A DNA stretch of 64,000 nucleotides, from contig NZ_CP050699.1 in assembly GCF_005116675.2 (NCBI RefSeq), positions 3,930,001 through 3,994,000 on the forward strand. Reading direction: 5' to 3'. This document shows, piece after piece, positions 36,930 to 45,292 of the stretch. Position numbers and translations under genes: made by a program. Below the pieces are notes generated by a model. It was not told the DNA's origin. It did no database searches and was given only the letters and a program-made list of their open reading frames with translations. Each line of letters begins with the position of its first letter. The first letter of the stretch is position 1. The stretch comes from Desulfosediminicola ganghwensis (GTDB lineage: Bacteria; Desulfobacterota; Desulfobulbia; Desulfobulbales; Desulfocapsaceae).

Positions 36930-37787
36930 TTAGATTGCCTTGTACACTGCGTTACAGTCTTCCTTACCATGACCTTCGGCAGAAGCCTTCTTAAGCATCT
37001 CAAGAGAAGCTTCCATTGCTTTCAGATTGAGATCCCAGGCACGTGCCATCTCGCAACCGAGACGAACATCTTTGAGGGCCAGATCAAGACCAAAACGGTT
37101 TTCGAAGTCCCCTTCAGCAATCCATGGACCACGAACATCCATCTGGAAGCTTCTTGCACCGGTATCCTGCAACAGCTCGATAAGCAATTTTTTATCGATG
37201 CCGGCTTTCTCTCCAGCGCGAACACCTTCTGCTAAGACAACGAGGTTGGACATACCGACCATGTTGCTGATCAATTTGATCGCACAGCTCGCTTCCACAC
37301 CACCCATGTAGTATGCAGGAGCACCGATGATCGGCCACAGATCCTCAAGCTTTTCGAATAACTCCTTATCACCTCCAATGAACATTGGTTCTTCAGCTTT
37401 TTCAGTGTGGGCAGGGGTTTTGCCAAGAGTACACTGCAAGAAGCCGATGTTTTTCTCTTTCGCAGCATCTCTCAATTGAACAGAGGACTGCGGATCGATG
37501 GTGCTGAGTTCGATGTGAATAGCGCCTTCTTTCATCTTGGCGAGGAGACCGTCCTCACCAAGCATTACGCCTTGAACATGCTGAGGCAGCGGCAAACTGG
37601 TAAATACGATGTCACAATCTGCGAGATCCTCAACGGACTTGGCAGCTTTTCCGGTAGTTCCTGCTGCAATAGTTCTGTTGATAGCTTCTTCACTCAGGTC
37701 AAAAACCAGAACTTCCTTTCCTGCGCGGATAAGGTTACGGCAAAGTGGTCCACCCATGAGGCCTGCGCCAATGAATCCGATAGACAT
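36930..37787 (-). CDS. 3-hydroxyisobutyrate dehydrogenase-family oxidoreductase (possible DHPS/sulfolactaldehyde enzyme)
   Basis: A 285-residue beta-hydroxyacid dehydrogenase. The Rossmann motif GFIGAGLMGGPL opens the chain and the catalytic lysine is K171 (CAIKLISNM). The substrate-loop usually reading SGG is LGKTPAH (122-127), close to the GRTSAN of E. coli sulfolactaldehyde reductase YihU, with a basic residue at the sulfonate-binding position. ATG at 37787 has TAGGAGAATACCT before it; an upstream ORF start at 37841 is rejected. Between AOR and TRAP genes it probably interconverts dihydroxypropanesulfonate and sulfolactaldehyde (inference). Confidence 0.78.
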   Translation of the reverse strand: MSIGFIGAGLMGGPLCRNLIRAGKEVLVFDLSEEAINRTIAAGTTGKAAKSVEDLADCDIVFTSLPLPQHVQGVMLGEDGLLAKMKEGAIHIELSTIDPQSSVQLRDAAKEKNIGFLQCTLGKTPAHTEKAEEPMFIGGDKELFEKLEDLWPIIGAPAYYMGGVEASCAIKLISNMVGMSNLVVLAEGVRAGEKAGIDKKLLIELLQDTGARSFQMDVRGPWIAEGDFENRFGLDLALKDVRLGCEMARAWDLNLKAMEASLEMLKKASAEGHGKEDCNAVYKAI

Positions 37788-37870
37788 AGGTATTCTCCTA
37801 TTTATGCTTTGGTATTGATTGGCGGCACACAGATTCAGCATACCGCCGTGTGATATACATACTCAATGAT

Positions 37871-37896
37871 GGGAAACCGGCTGATACCGGTTTCCC
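37871..37896 (-). other. Intercistronic hairpin between AOR and dehydrogenase genes
   Basis: GGGAAACCGG pairs with CCGGTTTCCC over six bases. It lies in the 128-base AOR-dehydrogenase gap without a T run on the transcribed strand, so stabilising or attenuating. Confidence 0.6.
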
Positions 37897-37915
37897 GAGT
37901 GGGGTAGAACTATTT

Positions 37916-39793
37916 TTATTCAGCTTCCGGCAACCAGAAGAGACCAAGCTCTGCAAGCTTACCTCTGGTCGGACGACCTTCTTTGTCCCAACCGGACATC
38001 TCGTAGTAGAGCTGAATGCACTCAGCAAACGAGTCTCTATCGAAGGCAACATCCTTGAGCGGACCAGCAGGCATCTTCTCATACCATCTTTCGATGAGCT
38101 TGTCGTCTGCGGGGGTGAATCCGCATCTGTTGTTGAAAATACGGGCCATAACGTTACCACGCTCAACAGCAGTGACAATCTCGAAAAGACTGCTCTCCCA
38201 GCCGGTGATTGCCTCAACCGCTTCAACAAGACGCGGAAAAGTCATTGCATGGATCGGCACAGAACAGAAGTTGCAAAGACCAAGGAGGTTATTGATACCC
38301 CATGCTTTCTGACCGATATAAAAGAAACGCACCTTAGCAGCATCAGTCTTCAGCGGCTCAACCGGATCGAGTAAACCGAGCGGGAAGAGCTTTGCCACAC
38401 CGTCGCCCATAAATGCGTGATCATGCGGAGTCTCGATATGATCTGCACCGGTAGGAGAAAGTGCGAAGCCCATAGCCATACCGGACTTACCACGACCATC
38501 GTGGAAGGCAGGCTCCTGACCCTTGACATGCATTGCATACTTCTCCGCACCATTACCAATCTTCTCGGCAGCACGCTTAACACCAAGGCTCAAGGTCTCA
38601 CCGATCCCCTCACGGGCAGCGATTTTTTCGATCAGCCAGAGCATACCGTCTGCATCACCAAAACCGATTGAGCGTCCCTCGAAATCCTCAGCGGTGAGGA
38701 TGCCGTTTTCAAAACACTCCATGGCGAAGGCAACAACAGCACCGGTGGAAACAACGTCGAGACCGAGAAGGTTACAGAGCTGGTGACCACGTGCAACCGC
38801 AGCGATGTCGGCAATAGCGCACATGGAACCGAGGGCTCCGATCGACTCAAACTCAGGACCACCGAATTTTTTATTCAGCGGGTAAGGACTATCGGCCTCT
38901 ACGCGACGCTTACAGGCAACTGAACACATCCAGCAGGTACCGCGACCGGCAAAGATGGTCTCGTGGTAGTGCTCTGCTGCAAGGGTCTTCCAACCCTCGA
39001 ACTGACCTTCTTTCCAGTTACGGGTCGGCAGGAAACCTCCGGCGTTAACGCCCTCAGTCAATCCTGGAGTGCCGTACTTGGTAAGGCCGACGTTGGGCGG
39101 ATGTACCTTAACCTTCTCGCGGTGCCACTGGGCGATCTCTTTTACTTTGTCCGGATTTGCGAATTCGAGTTTTCCGGTACCACGTACGGCGATGGCTTTG
39201 AGCTTCTTGGAGCCCATAACCGCACCCATACCGGTACGTCCATTGAAGTGCTCGATATCATTCTGCAGAGCTGCATAGGATACAAGATTCTCACCGGCTG
39301 GACCGATACCGCATACACGTACCTTCTTGTCGGTCGCTTCCTCGAGAGCAGTCAGAGTCTCTGCGTTATCCATGCCCCAGAGATCTGCAGCATCACGGAT
39401 CTCCACCTCACCATCGTTAATCCAGAGGTAAACGGGTGCATCTGCAGCACCTTTAATGATTACTGCGTCAAAACCTGCAAACTTCAGTTCAGGTCCGAAG
39501 TAACCGGCCGCCTCAGATTCGGCAAAACCACCGGTAAGGGGCGACTTCGCACCTACAGAAAAACGGTTGAACCCGGAAATCGGTGCACCGGTTACAACGC
39601 TGGTAGTGAATACCATTACGTTTTCAGGCCCGAGAGGATCAATATCCGGTTTAATTTCTTTTAATAAAGTCTCACCGATGATTCCGGTACCACCCATATA
39701 GGTTCTGTACCACTTCTCACCAGGCTCTTTAATTTCAATTTTTTTATGGGTCAAATCCACATAAAGGATCTTTCCGTTATAACCAAATGGCAT
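37916..39793 (-). CDS. Tungsten aldehyde:ferredoxin oxidoreductase (AOR family)
   Basis: A 625-residue cytoplasmic enzyme that oxidises an aldehyde to an acid and reduces ferredoxin. Family features: the N-terminal GYNGKILYVDLT, the pterin segments SVGAKSPLTGGFAESEAAG near 80 and NGRTGMGAVMGSKKLKAIAV near 185, and the Fe-S cysteines CWMCSVAC near 290 with a later CNFCSVP near 490. ATG at 39793 has GGAGG before it; the upstream TTG includes that site and is rejected. Next to the dehydrogenase and sulfo-lyase genes, sulfolactaldehyde is the likely substrate. Confidence 0.9.
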   Translation of the reverse strand: MPFGYNGKILYVDLTHKKIEIKEPGEKWYRTYMGGTGIIGETLLKEIKPDIDPLGPENVMVFTTSVVTGAPISGFNRFSVGAKSPLTGGFAESEAAGYFGPELKFAGFDAVIIKGAADAPVYLWINDGEVEIRDAADLWGMDNAETLTALEEATDKKVRVCGIGPAGENLVSYAALQNDIEHFNGRTGMGAVMGSKKLKAIAVRGTGKLEFANPDKVKEIAQWHREKVKVHPPNVGLTKYGTPGLTEGVNAGGFLPTRNWKEGQFEGWKTLAAEHYHETIFAGRGTCWMCSVACKRRVEADSPYPLNKKFGGPEFESIGALGSMCAIADIAAVARGHQLCNLLGLDVVSTGAVVAFAMECFENGILTAEDFEGRSIGFGDADGMLWLIEKIAAREGIGETLSLGVKRAAEKIGNGAEKYAMHVKGQEPAFHDGRGKSGMAMGFALSPTGADHIETPHDHAFMGDGVAKLFPLGLLDPVEPLKTDAAKVRFFYIGQKAWGINNLLGLCNFCSVPIHAMTFPRLVEAVEAITGWESSLFEIVTAVERGNVMARIFNNRCGFTPADDKLIERWYEKMPAGPLKDVAFDRDSFAECIQLYYEMSGWDKEGRPTRGKLAELGLFWLPEAE

Positions 39794-40175
39794 TTTTATC
39801 CTCCACAAACATGCAAAAGCTTGTGCATTTACAGTCGTCCAAATTTTCTTACGAAAAATTGGCCATACATCTCATCTGCACTGGTATTAAATTCCGTTGC
39901 TTTCCAAACTAAAATTCAACAGAAAATCACTATGCATCCTTCCCTTCCAACCGCTTTTCGCCAGACATCCAGACCGTTCCCTCAGGGAAACCCGGTTTTT
40001 TGTCTTGCCGGCAACTTTTCCTGCATTTTCAGTTTATTATGAAAATCTCATGGTCAAATAGAAGATTCAGCAATAGATATCTGTTTGAAATTACCTTTCG
40101 AATCTTTTTTACCAAAATACGTACTATACCTACCGCCCAACCCCACCTGCTGACTGGGTGCCTGCAGGCGGGTGC
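39794..40175. other. Intergenic region, no gene
   Basis: No credible ORF. It must hold the AOR promoter, but I found no consensus -24/-12 element on the minus strand. A single GCCCAA occurs at 40135-40140. A stem involving CACCTGC and GCAGG near 40144-40172 may end the suyB copy 2 transcript. Confidence 0.45.
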
Positions 40176-40200
40176 GGTGTAAGCGTAATACTACTTATGC

Positions 40201-41361
40201 TTATGCAGATTCGTAGAGCTTGGTCATGATGAACTCACGATGACCCAGAGCCTCGGCAGCGGTCAGACGACCGTTTGCGGTGCGAACCATCATGTCGAGA
40301 AGCTTGTCGCCGGCCTCGTCCATGTTCATCTCGCGGCGAACAATGCCGGATACGTCCACATCAAAGTGCTCTTCCATGGTTCTGAGGGTACGTGGGTTGG
40401 AGCACAGCTTGATTACAGGAATCAGCGGGTTACCAATGATGTTACCCTGACCGGTAGGGAAGAAGTGTACTACGAAACCGGAAGCAGCACAGAGGGTTAC
40501 CATCTCTGCTGCTGCAGAAGAGGAATCCTGGAACCAGAGACCTGGGCCGGTAGGAGCTTCTGCTTTGTCGAGACAACCAACTACTGGAGCCTTGGTACCG
40601 ATCTTCTGGATGTTACCGAGCGCCTTCTCCTCGATGGTGGTGAGACCACCCTCGATGTTACCCTTGGTAGGCTGAGAGTCGGACAGATCGGAGGTCTTGT
40701 TGTCATCGACCACCTTCTGGTACTTGTCGAACATTGCCATGAAGTCTGCACGTACTTCGTCGTTTATACAACGTGCAGCTACCAGGTGCTCGCCACCGGT
40801 AAGCTCAGTGGTTTCACCGAAGAGAAGAGTATTGCCCATCTCGTACAGTTTATCGTAAGCGTTACCAACGGTTGGGTTGGTTGCGATACCGGAGGTGGTA
40901 TCGGACTCACCACACTTGGTGGATATCCAGAGCTCGCTGATGTCACACTCTTCACGCTGAATCTCAGAAGCTGCCTGGAGGAAGTTCTTCGCTTCACGGG
41001 AAGCTGCACAAATGGTATTCAGGTCGCCGTTCTTTTCAATTGCAAAACCTGCAACCGGTTTACCGGTCTTGGCAATACCATCTACCACCAGGTTCGTCCA
41101 CTCTGGCTCGATACCGATAACGATTACAGCAGCAACGTTCGGGTTGGAACCTGCACCGATCAGGGTGCGGAAATGAAGCTCGAGATCTTTACCGAACTGA
41201 AGACGACCGTATGCATGAGGAATTGCAAGGGTGCCCTTTACATTGTTTTCTACTGCTTTTGATGCTGCGTTGGAAAGATCATCCAAAGGGAGGATGATTA
41301 CGTGGTTACGAACACCAACACGACCATTTTCACGACGATATCCTAAAAATTTAGTTTCCAT
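40201..41361 (-). CDS. suyB: (2R)-sulfolactate sulfo-lyase large subunit, copy 2
   Basis: A 386-residue UxaA-family subunit with the same amino-acid sequence as copy 1, so the same motifs and likely role: sulfite elimination from (R)-sulfolactate to pyruvate. It lies in module 2, behind larA-2 and the sigma-54 promoter next to the activator gene. The two copies probably add dosage or allow separate control rather than new chemistry. Confidence 0.75.
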   Translation of the reverse strand: METKFLGYRRENGRVGVRNHVIILPLDDLSNAASKAVENNVKGTLAIPHAYGRLQFGKDLELHFRTLIGAGSNPNVAAVIVIGIEPEWTNLVVDGIAKTGKPVAGFAIEKNGDLNTICAASREAKNFLQAASEIQREECDISELWISTKCGESDTTSGIATNPTVGNAYDKLYEMGNTLLFGETTELTGGEHLVAARCINDEVRADFMAMFDKYQKVVDDNKTSDLSDSQPTKGNIEGGLTTIEEKALGNIQKIGTKAPVVGCLDKAEAPTGPGLWFQDSSSAAAEMVTLCAASGFVVHFFPTGQGNIIGNPLIPVIKLCSNPRTLRTMEEHFDVDVSGIVRREMNMDEAGDKLLDMMVRTANGRLTAAEALGHREFIMTKLYESA

Positions 41362-41364
41362 TTT

Positions 41365-41649
41365 CTACCACCTCTTGGTTTTAACGTTGTGAACGTGTGT
41401 GTGCTCGCCTTTCTTGATTGGAGCTACAACCTTGCCGATATCGGTGTTGTACTTGATTACGGTATCGCCTACTTCCATATCTTTCATAGCGACTTTGTGT
41501 CCGATCGGAATATCGCTCAGAATCTTAATGGTGACGGTCTCATCTTCCTTCATGACCCAACCAGTGATCTCCTGGCCAGCCTTCAGACCCTCAACAACTA
41601 CGACACCTACCACGTCAGCGGCTTCGTGTACTAAAAAATCGATTGCCAT
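41365..41649 (-). CDS. suyA: (2R)-sulfolactate sulfo-lyase small subunit, copy 2
   Basis: A 94-residue SAF-domain subunit. ATG at 41649 with AGGAGACTAAC before it gives the same length and sequence as copy 1; an ORF start at 41664 would overlap the ribosome site. It precedes suyB copy 2 by 3 bases. The 207-base gap to larA-2 holds GTGAATCGA and TCGATTCAC as an inverted pair. Confidence 0.75.
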   Translation of the reverse strand: MAIDFLVHEAADVVGVVVVEGLKAGQEITGWVMKEDETVTIKILSDIPIGHKVAMKDMEVGDTVIKYNTDIGKVVAPIKKGEHTHVHNVKTKRW

Positions 41650-41856
41650 GTTAGTCTCCTGCAATGGTTTCTGTGTGAATCGAGAGAGTTGGTGGGTTAA
41701 CCCTCTTCTGTTTTTCGGTTTACCGGTTTTCGATTCACTTCTATTTTAGGCCGCCCCTCTATGTTGCTGGCGGCGTACTTATAATCCAGGTTTCAAACGC
41801 TTCAGCTACGAGCTCAACAAGCACCCCTGAAATTCAGCGGGTCATTGAAAGGGGCT

Positions 41857-43125
41857 CTACTTCTCTTTCTCGTAGTAGTACATGGTATTTGCATTCATGA
41901 TTATGCCAATACGGGGAGTTCCCTCGAATCCGTCCAGCCACTCGCTTAGAGCCTCTTCCGGACGTGCTGCACGCAGCTGGCACTGCTTCAGAATGGCCGG
42001 ATCGAGTTCGGATGTAACCGCTACATCAAACTGATCGAGAGTACGGCCAAAAAGAAATGCTTTGTGGGCGCCCATCTTGAAACCTTTCGCCCTAAAATCG
42101 CTTACAACTTGCTGTGGGGTTTCAAACTTGGAAACGTAATTGAGGTATACATCGTCGCCTACTCCCTGGGGAGAAGCTGCAAGCAGCAGGATCTTACCGC
42201 CTGGCTTAACCGCCTGTGATGCGAGGTTCAAACCCTTTTGTGCCTGATAAAGACAGATGTCTTTCGGGTAACCACCACAACTGGCGATGACAATGTCAAA
42301 CTTTTCATCAATACCTACGCCGTAGAGAGCGGCACAGCTTTTGGTACCCTCAGACAAGGTATCGAGGGGCTTACCGACCATAATCTTGATAACGTCTTTG
42401 TTCGGTGCCATTACCATATTCACGGCGAGGTTAACGCCGACCAGCTCACCAGCCTCATTGAGATCCTGACGAACCGGGTTCTCTTCGAGCACACCCACAC
42501 GTGCCTGCTCATTGAACATGAGGCCGTGGTTATGCTCGATGGTTTTTTCGCTGCCGCAACCGATAATCACACCTTTCGCACCACCGGTAAATCCTACGAA
42601 CTGGTGGGGATCGATCTGACCGATCACTATTTTATAATCAGCCTCACCATAGACCGCGTTCACCTGTACAGGGGAACCACTGCTGGTGGTACCGAAATCT
42701 TTTATTGGGCTATTGACCGCATCATGGGAAATTCGTGCACAGCCTGGCGCCACCTCGGCTGGAACCAACCTGTCGAGATCATCCTGCTCCAGCGGCGGAT
42801 GAAGCCCACCCCCGACAATGACGGTCACATTCTCCGGCTTCAGTGCAGGCGCATGTTCATACAGCCATTTCAAAACGATTGGCAGCACCTTCTTGACAGG
42901 CAAAGGTCTGGTTTCATCAGGCACTGCGATGGCAACCTTCTGCCCTTCTTTCAAATCAGGCAGCAGACTCGCATCTTTTTCTCCGGCATTTACCAGAGCC
43001 TCGATTAGCGCCTGCTCAACTGATGGCACCGCTGCAATCTTGTTTGGCTCCAACACTGTTACATCGGCTGAATCCGGAACTTCAACTTCAATAGTTCCTT
43101 CACCATATTTTAATTCAAACTTCAT
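41857..43125 (-). CDS. LarA-family nickel-pincer racemase, copy 2 (full active site)
   Basis: A 422-residue LarA homologue with every known key residue: R73 in DETRP, H109 in GLHPP, H174 in DPHQF, K184 in GGAK (cofactor attachment) and H200 in HNH (nickel ligand). The last three numbers coincide with the L. plantarum enzyme. It should invert an alpha-hydroxy acid. As the first gene before suyAB, it is proposed to turn (S)-sulfolactate into the (R) form that SuyAB cleaves. ATG follows AAAGAGGTGAAAT. Lactate or malate are alternative substrates. Confidence 0.87.
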   Translation of the reverse strand: MKFELKYGEGTIEVEVPDSADVTVLEPNKIAAVPSVEQALIEALVNAGEKDASLLPDLKEGQKVAIAVPDETRPLPVKKVLPIVLKWLYEHAPALKPENVTVIVGGGLHPPLEQDDLDRLVPAEVAPGCARISHDAVNSPIKDFGTTSSGSPVQVNAVYGEADYKIVIGQIDPHQFVGFTGGAKGVIIGCGSEKTIEHNHGLMFNEQARVGVLEENPVRQDLNEAGELVGVNLAVNMVMAPNKDVIKIMVGKPLDTLSEGTKSCAALYGVGIDEKFDIVIASCGGYPKDICLYQAQKGLNLASQAVKPGGKILLLAASPQGVGDDVYLNYVSKFETPQQVVSDFRAKGFKMGAHKAFLFGRTLDQFDVAVTSELDPAILKQCQLRAARPEEALSEWLDGFEGTPRIGIIMNANTMYYYEKEK

Positions 43126-43158
43126 ATTTCACCTCTTTAAATAACATACTGAGTGTTA

Positions 43159-43174
43159 TGCAAAAGACGGGCCA
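43159..43174 (-). promoter_or_regulatory. Sigma-54 promoter of larA copy 2
   Basis: On the minus strand TGGCCCGTCTTTTGCA gives the -24 TGGC and -12 TTGCA elements at correct spacing, 34 bases before larA-2. The -24 element TGGCCCG is the same as in the larA-1 promoter. Confidence 0.88.
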
Positions 43175-43285
43175 CAGCCTTTTTTTAAATACATTTTTGT
43201 CGATATTCAGCAGGAACTAGCTACATACCGATCGAAACGCTACTCCAGCCCATTGAAAAGTAGCAGTGATTGCTTACGAAATCAT

Positions 43286-43389
43286 GCCCAATATCCGGCA
43301 TCGCGACGAATATTGGGCTTGTTTTTTCGGCACTCTTTAGTATTATTGGGCACTCAACACATAATCGTTATCCTCTATTGGTGCCCAAT
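43286..43389. promoter_or_regulatory. Predicted enhancer cluster between activator and larA copy 2
   Basis: Four copies of the element GCCCAAT form two inverted pairs: GCCCAATAT (43286-43294) with ATATTGGGC (43310-43318), and ATTGGGCAC (43345-43353) with GTGCCCAAT (43381-43389). They lie 112-215 bases upstream of the sigma-54 promoter, the usual activator distance. The last copy overlaps the activator start codon, suggesting autoregulation. Confidence 0.65.
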
Positions 43390-44920
43390 GAAGTGGAATA
43401 CAGATACCCGATATAAACTGTTGCTCGACATTAACAACGCCATTGCTACAGAGAAAAACAGTGAGAGTTTGTTCCAGGCCCTATCCAAGGAACTTCATAA
43501 ACATTTTGAACATGACCGGCTGGCAATCATTCTCTATGATCAGGAGAATGGGTCGATCAACTACTTCGCCGCCGCAGACGGTGTACAACCCGGTGGAGTT
43601 GTTGCCAATAATTCCCGGCCACTGGCCAATGGCGCAATTGCTAAAATCGCCATCCGCTCAGGCCAGCCCGCAGTTTTCGACGATCTCAGTCAATACAAGG
43701 ATCTTAGTTCGGTAGGTGACCTGATCAAGGCAGGCCTTACCTCAACCATGGTTTTCCCGATGATCGTCCGGGACAAAACCATCGGAACAATCAACTTCAG
43801 CTACCGACAAAAGCCAAATTATATCAGTGAGCTTACAGAACTCCTGAAATCGGTAACCCAACAGATAGCTATCGCCGTCGACAACATGCTGGCCTACAGT
43901 TCGCTTGAGCATAAAAATAAACACCTCAAAGAGAAAAACAAATACCTGCTCTCAAACACCCAGGATTATAAAGCTGACGGCTTTTTCTATGCATCCGATT
44001 GCATGAGAGAGGTAATAGAGCTCCTCGACAAAGTCGCCAGAACTGATGAAACAATCCTGCTCACCGGCGAGACCGGAACAGGAAAAGATTTTCTGGCCCG
44101 GCTCATTCACGAGCGCAGCCATCGCAGCAATCATCTTTTTGTAAAGACGAATTGCCCCGGTCTTACCTCATCGCTCTTTGAGAGTGAACTTTTCGGCCAC
44201 TCCAAAGGTGCTTTTACAGGTGCTGACAATAACCGACTGGGCCGATTTGAACTGGCGAACAAGGGCACCATCTTCCTCGACGAGATTGGTGAATTGCCTA
44301 TTGCCATGCAATCCAAACTGCTCCAGGTCCTGCAGGAAAAACAGTTCGAACGCGTGGGTGAAAGTTCTTCCACTCCGGTTGATGTTCGTATTATTGCAGC
44401 CACCAATGTCGATCTGCTCGAGAATGTGCAAAACGGTGAATTCCGGCAGGATCTCTACTATCGCCTGGAAACTGTCACCATCGAAGTACCTCCTCTCAGG
44501 AAACGGCCCGAGGATATTCCTCTCCTTATCACCAACATCAACGCCAGCGAATCTGAGCGTATGAACCGGCCGGCGCCGATATACACCGAACAGGTACTGG
44601 ACACACTCTCCGGGTATACCTGGCCCGGTAATATCCGTGAACTCCGCAATCTGGTCCGGCGCCTGATCATTCTTCACCCTGGTGAGAGAATCGGCTCTGA
44701 CGAAATTGAAAAAACCTTTTCACTGAAAGCTACAACCCAGGAAAAACCTGATAATTTCCAGACTCTTCAGCAGGCGGAACGTGATCACATCATCGATGCG
44801 CTCAGCTCCTGCAAAGGAATTATCGGTGGTAAAAAAGGCGCCGCCCATCTGCTCGGTATTCCCCGTTCTACCTTGCAGTATCGCATTAAAAAGCTTGGCA
44901 TTAACCCTGCCGAAATCTAG
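43388..44920 (+). CDS. Sigma-54-dependent activator with GAF sensor domain
   Basis: A 510-residue enhancer-binding protein: an N-terminal GAF domain (about 20-160) as ligand sensor, a AAA+ core with GETGTGKD (Walker A), GAFTGA (sigma-54 contact) and GTIFLDEIGELP (Walker B), and a Fis-type helix-turn-helix at the end (GGKKGAAHLLGIPRSTLQYRI). ATG at 43388 (MKWNTD) fits the domain start; codons back to 43253 run through inverted repeats. It is divergent from larA-2 and should activate both -24/-12 promoters. Its ligand is probably a C3 sulfonate. Confidence 0.9.
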   Translation: MKWNTDTRYKLLLDINNAIATEKNSESLFQALSKELHKHFEHDRLAIILYDQENGSINYFAAADGVQPGGVVANNSRPLANGAIAKIAIRSGQPAVFDDLSQYKDLSSVGDLIKAGLTSTMVFPMIVRDKTIGTINFSYRQKPNYISELTELLKSVTQQIAIAVDNMLAYSSLEHKNKHLKEKNKYLLSNTQDYKADGFFYASDCMREVIELLDKVARTDETILLTGETGTGKDFLARLIHERSHRSNHLFVKTNCPGLTSSLFESELFGHSKGAFTGADNNRLGRFELANKGTIFLDEIGELPIAMQSKLLQVLQEKQFERVGESSSTPVDVRIIAATNVDLLENVQNGEFRQDLYYRLETVTIEVPPLRKRPEDIPLLITNINASESERMNRPAPIYTEQVLDTLSGYTWPGNIRELRNLVRRLIILHPGERIGSDEIEKTFSLKATTQEKPDNFQTLQQAERDHIIDALSSCKGIIGGKKGAAHLLGIPRSTLQYRIKKLGINPAEI

Positions 44921-45292
44921 CCATCATCGAGGTCTGGTCAATTGGCCCTGCCCAGGCCTCATCAACTTAATGTATCGGCAAACTACACCTGGGGTTTTCC
45001 GCCAGGGATATTTGCTGAAGTCGATAAAGCTTAACAGTTCAACTCACGGCTAACCGTTAAAGATCCAATCAATTTACCCTATACTTCAGCTGTCGATTCC
45101 ATCATGGATATTGATGCCACGCACATCCTGCTTGAAAGTTTTGAAGTAAAAAAGGCTATGGCTTCAGAGTATCCAGTCATCCGAAATAGCTGTCAATTAT
45201 GACTAATATGCTTAAAGTCTATTGCTGAGAAAATCGCCTACACCATTAACAACAGTATTTCGACACCCCACAGTAAGGATGGTACCATTCCG
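44921..45292. other. Intergenic region, no gene
   Basis: No ORF with a ribosome site, RNA gene or clear promoter seen. It lies between the activator and larE, which may or may not be co-transcribed. Confidence 0.45.

Larger units (their letters stand above)
40176..41671. repeat. Segmental duplication, copy 2 (suyBA block)
   Basis: Second copy of the block at 28004-29499, same orientation, with about 0.6 percent coding difference, all silent. The flanking larA genes and intergenic sequences are far more divergent. Confidence 0.93.

Noticed and set aside
39794-40175. Sigma-54 promoter before the AOR gene
   Set aside because: The best candidate (TGCACAAGCTTTTGCA on the minus strand) lacks the GG of the -24 element.
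36930-43125. Reading the cluster as altronate/galactarate (hexuronate) degradation
   Set aside because: UxaA-family similarity alone would allow it, but no uronate isomerase, mannonate/altronate dehydrogenase or KDG kinase is present, the lyase is split as in SuyAB, and LarA, AOR and a YihU-like dehydrogenase fit C3 sulfonates better. Not fully excluded.
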